From the NCBI GenBank assembly GCA_013153575.1, contig JAADEE010000235.1, positions 1 through 5,122 on the forward strand: DNA of 5,122 nt, in the 5' to 3' direction. Of the stretch, positions 1 through 5,122 are shown piece by piece (the first letter of the stretch is position 1; each line of letters starts with the position of its first letter). The DNA is from Chlorobiota bacterium (GTDB lineage: Bacteria; Bacteroidota; Bacteroidia; Bacteroidales; JAADGE01). The translations under genes and the position numbers were made by a program. The notes beneath the pieces are model-generated. The model did not search any database. It worked only from the letters and a program-made list of their open reading frames with translations, and was not told the DNA's origin.

Positions 1-557
1 GAGCAAATATTCCGGGAAACCTAAATGATGAGAATGTAGATGCAGCAACAGCAATTGCAGTTTTGCATAAAATAAATTTTAATGAAATTAAAGATGCTTT
101 AAAAACTTGGCAAGGAGTTAAACGAAGGTTTGAATATGTTGTAAATCAGAAAGATGTTGTTTATATTGATGATTATGCACATCATCCGGAGGAGTTGAAA
201 AGTTTCTTAACATCAGTAAAAAATATTTATAAAGATAAACATATAACAGGAGTTTTTCAACCGCATCTTTTTACAAGAACACGTGATTTTGCCGAAGATT
301 TTGCAAAAAGTTTAGATTTACTCGATACTTTATATTTGCTCGATATTTATCCTGCACGTGAAGAAGCAATTGAAGGAGTAAGTTCAGAATTAATCTTAAA
401 CAAAATGAAAATTAATGATAAAGAAATTGTAAGTAAAGATGAGGTATTGCAAAGAATAAAAGAAAAAGAAATTGAAGTTTTAGTAACAGTAGGTGCAGGA
501 GATATTGACAGATTAGTAAAATCAATTGAAGAAATTTTAAAGAATAAAAGTGAATAA
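1..557 (+). CDS. murC: UDP-N-acetylmuramate--L-alanine ligase, C-terminal part (5' end outside window)
   Basis: MurC is the cytoplasmic ATP-dependent ligase that joins L-alanine to UDP-MurNAc, the first step of stem-peptide assembly in peptidoglycan synthesis. The reading frame is open from base 3 (bases 1-2 are the end of a split codon) to the TAA at 555-557, giving 184 residues; a full MurC is roughly 450-490 residues, so more than half is missing upstream. The visible fragment begins at the end of the central ATPase domain (IPGN followed by an Asn/Ala-rich helix), continues with 'WQGVKRRFE', and then the C-terminal ligase domain with the family hallmark DDYAHHP (bases 168-188), FQPHLFTRT, and the 'LLDIYPAREEAIEGVSS' block. 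It ends with VTVGAGDID and a short helix. These motifs distinguish MurC from MurD, MurE and MurF. No internal start is proposed: the TTG at 63 lies inside the conserved domain. The 3' end overlaps ftsQ by 8 bases. Confidence 0.96.
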   Translation, partial: ANIPGNLNDENVDAATAIAVLHKINFNEIKDALKTWQGVKRRFEYVVNQKDVVYIDDYAHHPEELKSFLTSVKNIYKDKHITGVFQPHLFTRTRDFAEDFAKSLDLLDTLYLLDIYPAREEAIEGVSSELILNKMKINDKEIVSKDEVLQRIKEKEIEVLVTVGAGDIDRLVKSIEEILKNKSE

Positions 558-1344
558 AAAAAGTAAAATAATAAGCTTGTTAGGTTTGCTTGTAGTTGCA
601 ATTATTATAGGAGCATATGTTTTGCTTTCTGATAAAACATTGTGCAAATCAATTGATGTTGAGATAGTTGATGCAAACGATAATTTAATAATAAACAAAG
701 AACATATAAAAAAAATAGTTTTACATGATTATCCAAATTTAATAGGTTCGCCTATTGGAGATGTAAATTTATCGGAATTAGAACATAAAATTGAAACGCA
801 TCCAGCTGTTAAAAATGCAGAAGTTTACAAAAAGGTAAACGGGATTTTAGCAATTCAAGTAGAACAAAAGTTGCCAATTGCTCGCGTTATGCCAAAGAAT
901 GGAAAAAGTTTTTATTTGGCTTATGATGGTTCGTTAATGCCAACTTCTAAAATTGGAAGTGCACGTGTTATGGTTATAAATGGAGATGTTGAATTTAATT
1001 ATAAAAATAATAAACTTACAGTAAAAGATACTGCTGTTAGCAAAACAATTAAAGAAGTTTATAAAATTGCAAAAACAATTTCAGAGGATGAATTTCTTTC
1101 TGCTCAAACAGAACAAATTTTTGTAAAAAGAAATAATGAGTATGAATTAATACCAACAGTAGGAAGTCATATTGTAAATTTAGGAGATTTTTCAGATTAT
1201 GAAAACAAATTAAAATATTTGAAATATTTTTACAAAAATGTTTTAAAAAATGAAGGTTGGAGAAAATATAAATACATAAATTTAAAATATAAAAATCAGA
1301 TTGTTTGTACATTATCTGATAAAAATAAGAAAATAAATAATTAA
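550..1344 (+). CDS. ftsQ: Cell division protein FtsQ
   Basis: FtsQ is a bitopic inner-membrane divisome protein that links early and late division proteins (with FtsL and FtsB in model bacteria). The 264-residue product has a Lys-rich cytoplasmic N-terminus (residues 1-6), one membrane helix at about 7-27, and a periplasmic remainder. Residues about 33-110 resemble a POTRA domain: a predicted strand-helix pattern, then IETHPAVKNAEVYKKVNG and a strand ending KLPIARV. Further typical blocks are FYLAYDGSLMPTS (121-133), IPTVGSHIVNLGD (201-213) and YINLKYKNQIVCT (242-254), the last close to what Bacteroidota FtsQ proteins carry. The GTG at 550 is chosen because an in-frame TAA lies at 538-540 and the next candidate, TTG at 577, would cut into the membrane helix. 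It overlaps murC by 8 bases, suggesting translational coupling. Overall sequence is weakly conserved, as usual for FtsQ; synteny between murC and ftsA makes the call firm. Confidence 0.93.
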   Translation: MNKKSKIISLLGLLVVAIIIGAYVLLSDKTLCKSIDVEIVDANDNLIINKEHIKKIVLHDYPNLIGSPIGDVNLSELEHKIETHPAVKNAEVYKKVNGILAIQVEQKLPIARVMPKNGKSFYLAYDGSLMPTSKIGSARVMVINGDVEFNYKNNKLTVKDTAVSKTIKEVYKIAKTISEDEFLSAQTEQIFVKRNNEYELIPTVGSHIVNLGDFSDYENKLKYLKYFYKNVLKNEGWRKYKYINLKYKNQIVCTLSDKNKKINN

Positions 1345-1363
1345 ACACTTAAATATATTTGCC

Positions 1364-2677
1364 ATGGGGAAAATTATTACAGCAATTGACATAGGAACAA
1401 CAAAAATAGTTGCAATTGTAGGCGAACTAAACGAAGAAGGAAAAGTAAAAATACTTTCAAAAGGAATAGTTGCAACACCACAAAAAAGTGTTAAAAAGGG
1501 AATGGTTCAGAATATTGGAGTAGTTTCAAATGCAATACAAAAAGCTGTTGAAATTGCAGAAGAAAAAAGTGATGTAACATTTAAATCTGCATTTATAGGA
1601 ATTGCAGGACAACATATAAAAAGTATTCAAAACAGCCATCAAGTTTTAGTTTCGGCAAATGATAATATCATTACAGAAGAAGATGTTAATAAAATAATGT
1701 ATGAAATTAAAGCAATGTCTTTTGAAGAAACAACAGAAGTCATTGATGTAATTCCCCAAACATATACTGTTGATTATGAGACTGATATTGATGAGCCTGT
1801 TGGAAGATTTGGAACAAAACTATCAGGAAACTTTCATATAATTATTGGCGACACTGCCGGAACAAAAAATATAAAAAGATGTGTTGAACATGGTGGTATT
1901 GAAGTTAATGAATTATTTTTAGAGCCAATAGCATCAGCATCAGCTGTTTTAACAGAAGATGAAAAAGATGGAGGAGTTGTTCTTGTTGATATAGGTGGAG
2001 GAACAACAGATATTGCAATTTTCTATGAAGGAATTTTAAGACATACAGCAGTAATTCCTTTTGGTGGAGATATTATAACTTCTGATATAAAATCGGCATA
2101 TAATATTTTACATAAATATGCAGAACGCTTAAAACTTGAATGTGGAACAGCATTAAGTGAGTTTTCTGATAAAAATACTTTGGCAGTAATACCCGGTATT
2201 AGCGGAAGACCGCCAAAAGAAATTGCAGTAAGTGAATTGTCTAAGGTTATACAAGCCAGAATGGAGGAAATAATTGATATTATTAATTATGAAATTATTA
2301 ATTCAGGTTATGCCGATAAGTTAGCGGCAGGAATAGCACTTACAGGAGGAGGTTCATTGCTTAAACATTTACCACAACTTATGAAATTTAGAACAGGACT
2401 TGAAGTTAAACTTTCAAAACCGTTAAACTCAATTTTTATTGATGTAGATAAAGAAACAAGTCCGAAACTTTCAACGGCTTATGGTCTTGTTTATCTTGGC
2501 TTAATTAATGATGATAAGGTAAAAATAAAAAGTACAAAGAAAGAAAAACGTAAAAAGAATAATAAAAATTCTAAAAAGGAAAAAAACTTTTTTAAAGGTC
2601 TTATAAATAATGTTGTTGAAAAAACAATACAAGGCTCAATTGATTTTTTCGAAGATAACGACACAGAAATAAACTAG
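1364..2677 (+). CDS. ftsA: Cell division protein FtsA, actin-like Z-ring membrane anchor
   Basis: FtsA is an actin/Hsp70-fold ATP-binding protein that tethers FtsZ filaments to the inner membrane and recruits later division proteins. The 437-residue product shows the family's nucleotide-binding motifs in order: phosphate-1 AIDIGTTKIVAIVGE (7-21), phosphate-2 VVLVDIGGGTTDIAIF (205-220), and the adenosine motif GIALTGGGSLLKHL (323-336). The segment between about 80 and 165, starting FIGIAGQHIKS, corresponds to the FtsA-specific 1C subdomain that separates it from MreB and DnaK. After the actin core comes a very basic linker (385-407, 13 of 23 residues Lys or Arg) and a final helix-like stretch, FFKGLINNVVEKTIQGSIDFF (409-429), which fits the amphipathic membrane-targeting helix known at FtsA C-termini. 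ATG at 1364 gives a normal N-terminus, with the first motif at residue 7. No Shine-Dalgarno is visible in the 19-base gap after ftsQ. It sits 28 bases before ftsZ, its direct partner. Confidence 0.97.
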   Translation: MGKIITAIDIGTTKIVAIVGELNEEGKVKILSKGIVATPQKSVKKGMVQNIGVVSNAIQKAVEIAEEKSDVTFKSAFIGIAGQHIKSIQNSHQVLVSANDNIITEEDVNKIMYEIKAMSFEETTEVIDVIPQTYTVDYETDIDEPVGRFGTKLSGNFHIIIGDTAGTKNIKRCVEHGGIEVNELFLEPIASASAVLTEDEKDGGVVLVDIGGGTTDIAIFYEGILRHTAVIPFGGDIITSDIKSAYNILHKYAERLKLECGTALSEFSDKNTLAVIPGISGRPPKEIAVSELSKVIQARMEEIIDIINYEIINSGYADKLAAGIALTGGGSLLKHLPQLMKFRTGLEVKLSKPLNSIFIDVDKETSPKLSTAYGLVYLGLINDDKVKIKSTKKEKRKKNNKNSKKEKNFFKGLINNVVEKTIQGSIDFFEDNDTEIN

Positions 2678-2705
2678 AACTTAACAACCCCAAATAACAA
2701 TTATT

Positions 2706-4172
2706 ATGAACGATTTATTGGAATTTGATTTACCAACAAACTTTGCTTCAATTATTAAAGTTTTAGGAGTTGGAGGTGGTGGAAGCAATGCTGTAAACCA
2801 CATGCTTAAAAAAGGAATAAAAGATGTTGGGTTTATTGTTGCTAATACAGATAATCAGGCACTTATGAAAAGTCCTGTTGAGGCAAAAATTCAACTTGGA
2901 AAAACCTTAACAAAAGGGCTTGGTGCAGGAAATGAACCTCATGTTGGGCGTGAAGCTGCAATTGAAAGTATAGATGAAATAAAAGAAGTTATAGGTTCTG
3001 AAACTAAAATGATTTTCATTACAGCCGGAATGGGTGGAGGAACAGGAACCGGAGGAGCACCTGTAATTGCCGAAGCTGCCCAAGAAATGGGCATTCTTAC
3101 AGTTGGTATTGTTACAATTCCATTTAGGTATGAGGGCAAAAAACGAATTAATTCTGCAATTGAAGGAATTAAGGAAATGGAGAAACATGTTGATTCCTTG
3201 CTAATTATTAACAATGAAAAAATTCGTGAAATTTATGGAAATCTTGCAGTTAGTCAGGCATTAGGAATGGCTGATGAGGTTTTAACAATTGCGGCAAAAG
3301 GAATTGCAGAAATTATTACTGTTGAAGGTCATGTAAATGTTGACTTTGCAGATGTGAAAACTGTTATGCAAGATAGTGGAATTGCACTTATGGGTACAGG
3401 TGAAGCACAAGGCGAAAATAGAGCAGAACTTGCTATTACACAAGCATTAAATTCACCTCTTTTAGAAAGTACAAATATAAAAGGTGCTGAAAATATTTTG
3501 TTGAATATTACTTCCGGAACTTCAGAAGCTACGCTTGATGAGGTTGAATTTATTAATGAATTTGTGCAAGATGCAGCAGGTAATAATGCAAACTTAATTT
3601 GGGGACATAATACAAGTGAAAGTTTAGGAGATAAGATTGCAGTAAGTGTTATTGCAACAGGTTTTGGAACACATGAGATTCCTAATTTATATCCGCCAAA
3701 GCAAAATAAAAAGAAAGAGGAAGAAAACAAAAAGAAACGGTATATTCAAATTGATGAAGATCTGAATAATAGAAAAGATAATGATTTCTTTGCATCTGAA
3801 AATGATGATGATACCGGAGTTGTTGTTAAAAAAATAGATGTAAAAGCATCTGAACAAAAAAAAGTATATTTGGGTGATGATTTTGATGTAAATGACGATG
3901 ATTTTGAACCTGATTTTGAATTTGTTGAAACAAATGATACATTTGTAGAAAACCAAAATGTAGAAAATTCGCAAGAATCTAATTTGTTAAGTAATTATAT
4001 TAACAATGTAAGCGATTTAGAGAATATTCCGGCATTTAAAAGAAAGGGAATTAAGATAAGAGAAAATAATTATCCGAAAGATCAAAAATTTTCAAGATAT
4101 ACATTATCTGATAAAGATGGAGAAATTAGTTTAAATGAAAATAATACATACTTGCATGATAAAGCTGATTAG
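2706..4172 (+). CDS. ftsZ: Cell division protein FtsZ, tubulin-like GTPase
   Basis: FtsZ polymerises with GTP at midcell to form the Z ring. The GTPase core spans about 15-325: the start of the fold IIKVLGVGGGGSNAVNHM (16-33), ANTDNQAL (46-53), the tubulin signature GGGTGTGG (110-117), PFRYEGKKR (139-147) with Glu143 and Arg147 at GTP-contacting positions, and the T7 synergy loop NVDFADV (211-217) with Asp213 and Asp216 for GTP hydrolysis in the next subunit. The core ends at IAVSVIATGFG. Residues about 330-436 are a low-complexity charged linker, Lys/Glu-rich first and Asp/Glu-rich later. Residues 437-451 (DLENIPAFKRKGIKI) closely match the conserved C-terminal peptide that binds FtsA and other partners (E. 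coli ends LDIPAFLRKQAD). A further 37 residues follow, ending TYLHDKAD. At 488 residues it is longer than E. coli FtsZ (383) because of the linker and tail. ATG at 2706 gives the expected short N-terminal extension. No Shine-Dalgarno is seen. A TAG stop is used. Confidence 0.98.
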   Translation: MNDLLEFDLPTNFASIIKVLGVGGGGSNAVNHMLKKGIKDVGFIVANTDNQALMKSPVEAKIQLGKTLTKGLGAGNEPHVGREAAIESIDEIKEVIGSETKMIFITAGMGGGTGTGGAPVIAEAAQEMGILTVGIVTIPFRYEGKKRINSAIEGIKEMEKHVDSLLIINNEKIREIYGNLAVSQALGMADEVLTIAAKGIAEIITVEGHVNVDFADVKTVMQDSGIALMGTGEAQGENRAELAITQALNSPLLESTNIKGAENILLNITSGTSEATLDEVEFINEFVQDAAGNNANLIWGHNTSESLGDKIAVSVIATGFGTHEIPNLYPPKQNKKKEEENKKKRYIQIDEDLNNRKDNDFFASENDDDTGVVVKKIDVKASEQKKVYLGDDFDVNDDDFEPDFEFVETNDTFVENQNVENSQESNLLSNYINNVSDLENIPAFKRKGIKIRENNYPKDQKFSRYTLSDKDGEISLNENNTYLHDKAD

Positions 4173-4187
4173 TATGTAACTTTTTTT

Positions 4188-4220
4188 AGTCCCTGCGGGT
4201 TTTTAAAACCCGCAGGGTCT
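4188..4220. repeat. GC-rich palindrome between ftsZ and thyA (hairpin; possible terminator or dispersed repeat)
   Basis: The 83-base spacer after ftsZ contains an exact inverted repeat: CCCTGCGGGTTTT (4191-4203), one central T, and AAAACCCGCAGGG (4205-4217). Beyond a single T/T mismatch, AG (4188-4189) and CT (4219-4220) also pair. In RNA this gives a 9-bp, almost all G-C stem that can extend by U-A pairs into the loop. It starts 16 bases after the ftsZ stop, where a terminator would sit. A seven-T run lies on its 5' side (4181-4187), but the 3' side (TCTGTTAATT) has no U-tract, and the complementary strand has none either, so it is not a textbook intrinsic terminator. Alternatives are a Rho- or hairpin-dependent 3' end, a mRNA-stabilising hairpin, or one copy of a genome-wide palindromic repeat. 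The structure is certain; the role is inferred. Confidence 0.75.
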
Positions 4221-4255
4221 GTTAATTAAAACTAAAATTTTTAAAATACCAAAAA

Positions 4256-5050
4256 ATGCAACAATATTTAAGTTTATTAGATCGAGTTTTAAAAGAAGGA
4301 ATAAAAAAAGAAGATCGTACAGGAACAGGTACAATAAGTGTATTTGGTCATCAAATGCGGTTTAATTTAGCTGAAGGATTTCCTCTTGTAACAACTAAAA
4401 AAATGCATTTGAAATCAATTATTCATGAATTGCTTTGGTTTATAAAAGGCTCTACAAACGTTAAATATTTGCAAGAAAATGGTGTTAGAATTTGGAATGA
4501 ATGGGCAGATGAAGATGGAAATCTTGGAAGAATTTACGGTTATCAATGGCGTTCTTGGACTGCTGATGGAGGAAAACACATTGATCAACTAACAAATGTA
4601 ATAAAACAACTTAAAGAAAACCCTGATTCACGAAGGCATATAGTAAGTGCTTGGAATGTAGGAGATTTAGATAAAATGAATTTGCCCCCCTGTCATATTC
4701 TTTTTCAATTTTATGTTGCTGATAATAAGTTATCTTGCCAACTTTATCAAAGAAGTGCAGATGTTTTTCTTGGAGTTCCGTTTAATATTGCTTCATATGC
4801 ATTACTTGTTATGATGGTTGCTCAAGAAACAGGCTATGAACTTGGCGATTTTGTTCATACTTTAGGTGATGCACATATTTATACAAATCATATTGAACAA
4901 GTAAAACTTCAACTTTCACGTGACCCTAAACCGTTGCCTAAAATGATAATTAATCCTAATGTTAAAAAAGTAGTAGATTTTAAATATGAAGATTTTAAAT
5001 TGGAAGATTATGATTTTCATCCGCACATAAAAGGTAAAATATCAGTTTAA
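4256..5050 (+). CDS. thyA: Thymidylate synthase (ThyA family)
   Basis: ThyA converts dUMP and 5,10-methylenetetrahydrofolate to dTMP and dihydrofolate in the cytoplasm. The product is 264 residues, the same length as E. coli ThyA, and the key residues fall at identical numbers: Arg21 (RTGTGT phosphate loop), Glu58 in IIHELLWF, Trp80, Tyr94, Arg126-Arg127 ([11 protein letters not shown]), catalytic Cys146 in [12 protein letters not shown], Asp169 and Asn177 in [17 protein letters not shown], and His207/Tyr209 in GDAHIYTNH. The gene is therefore complete and expected to be active; it is clearly not the flavin-dependent ThyX. ATG at 4256 gives the standard N-terminus [15 protein letters not shown]. 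An A-rich leader without Shine-Dalgarno precedes it. The folA start follows one base after the TAA stop, so both steps of the thymidylate cycle are probably co-expressed. A six-C run (4685-4690) encoding Pro144-Pro145 directly precedes the catalytic Cys codon, unusual in such AT-rich coding sequence. Confidence 0.98.
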   Translation: MQQYLSLLDRVLKEGIKKEDRTGTGTISVFGHQMRFNLAEGFPLVTTKKMHLKSIIHELLWFIKGSTNVKYLQENGVRIWNEWADEDGNLGRIYGYQWRSWTADGGKHIDQLTNVIKQLKENPDSRRHIVSAWNVGDLDKMNLPPCHILFQFYVADNKLSCQLYQRSADVFLGVPFNIASYALLVMMVAQETGYELGDFVHTLGDAHIYTNHIEQVKLQLSRDPKPLPKMIINPNVKKVVDFKYEDFKLEDYDFHPHIKGKISV

Positions 5051-5051
5051 T

Positions 5052-5122
5052 ATGACAATATCAATAATAGTAGCTTTTGCAGAAAATAATGTTATAGGAA
5101 AGGATAATTCTTTAATTTGGCA
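5052..5122 (+). CDS. folA: Dihydrofolate reductase, N-terminal fragment (3' end outside window)
   Basis: Dihydrofolate reductase uses NADPH to reduce dihydrofolate to tetrahydrofolate, regenerating the cofactor consumed by ThyA. Only 23 full codons are present before the window ends, too short for most ORF filters, but they read MTISIIVAFAENNVIGKDN then SLIW. This is the classic DHFR beginning: first beta strand (ISIIVAFA), the NxVIG turn, and the L-I-W of the Met20-loop region that contacts cofactor and substrate. The catalytic Asp/Glu, expected a few residues after the Trp, lies beyond the end. The ATG at 5052 is separated from the thyA stop codon by a single base, so translation is likely coupled with thyA. 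Assignment rests on the motif plus the very common thyA-folA pairing; whether the gene is complete cannot be seen. Confidence 0.92.
   Translation, partial: MTISIIVAFAENNVIGKDNSLIW

Noticed and set aside
1049..1348. 99-codon minus-strand open frame opposite the end of ftsQ, rich in Phe, Leu, Tyr and Ile
   Set aside because: The hydrophobic composition is what the complement of Lys/Asn-rich AT-rich coding sequence gives; no conserved motif or start context supports it.
1354..1361. TATATTTG, a perfect match to the Bacteroidota -7 promoter element, just before ftsA
   Set aside because: It ends two bases before the ATG, which would put the transcript start at or inside the start codon, and no TTG element lies at the required distance upstream.
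2907..3214. Two overlapping minus-strand open frames opposite the FtsZ GTP-binding region
   Set aside because: Both are shadows of the most conserved part of ftsZ; one is Cys/Ser/Asn-rich low-complexity sequence without family resemblance.
3329..3730. 133-codon open frame on the minus strand within ftsZ
   Set aside because: It lies entirely opposite the conserved FtsZ core and linker, shows no recognisable domain, and is explained by the composition of the sense strand.
3856..3863. Run of eight A in ftsZ as a programmed frameshift site
   Set aside because: The zero frame stays open through a conserved C-terminal peptide and tail, and A runs are common in this AT-rich DNA; no stimulatory structure is evident.
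4188..4220. Calling the palindrome a canonical Rho-independent terminator
   Set aside because: No T-run follows the 3' arm on either strand; the only T-run is on the 5' side, so only a possible termination role is claimed.
1..5122. A novel defence, mobile or other undescribed system
   Set aside because: Nearly the whole window is accounted for by six recognisable housekeeping genes; the only sizeable non-coding stretch is 83 bases, and no direct-repeat array, transposase or insertion boundary is visible.

Overview
This window is a segment of a bacterial division and cell wall (dcw) gene cluster, running into a short thymidylate/folate gene pair. All genes are on the + strand. The gene order murC-ftsQ-ftsA-ftsZ (no ddl or murB between murC and ftsQ), the strong A+T bias, the lack of Shine-Dalgarno sequences before the starts, and the style of the proteins all point to the phylum Bacteroidota. 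The protein features are an FtsZ with an internal IPAFKRK peptide followed by a tail ending in YLHDKAD, and a short FtsQ ending in a 'YINLKYKNQIVCT' block. A Bacteroidales-like or other AT-rich, possibly uncultured, member is plausible, but genus or family cannot be fixed from this sequence alone.

Layout: (1) bases 1-557, the 3' part of murC (UDP-N-acetylmuramate-L-alanine ligase), whose 5' end lies outside the window. (2) 550-1344, ftsQ, starting at GTG and overlapping murC by 8 bases. (3) 1364-2677, ftsA, after a 19-base gap. (4) 2706-4172, ftsZ, after a 28-base gap. (5) 4173-4255, an 83-base spacer holding a GC-rich, nearly perfect palindrome. (6) 4256-5050, thyA. (7) 5052-5122, the first 23 codons of folA, cut by the window end and starting one base after the thyA stop.

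The genes form two functional groups. MurC adds the first amino acid of the peptidoglycan stem peptide. FtsQ is the single-pass inner-membrane divisome scaffold, FtsA the actin-like membrane anchor, and FtsZ the tubulin-like GTPase that forms the Z ring. ThyA makes dTMP and releases dihydrofolate, which FolA reduces back to tetrahydrofolate; their near-abutting arrangement indicates one transcript. The palindrome between ftsZ and thyA is the only clear non-coding structure and probably marks the boundary between the two groups.

All the complete genes look intact, with catalytic and binding residues in place. I found no mobile element, CRISPR array, tRNA or rRNA, and no evidence of a previously undescribed system. 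The points most worth a second look are the ftsZ-thyA palindrome, the FtsZ tail beyond its C-terminal peptide, and the placement of thyA-folA directly after ftsZ.
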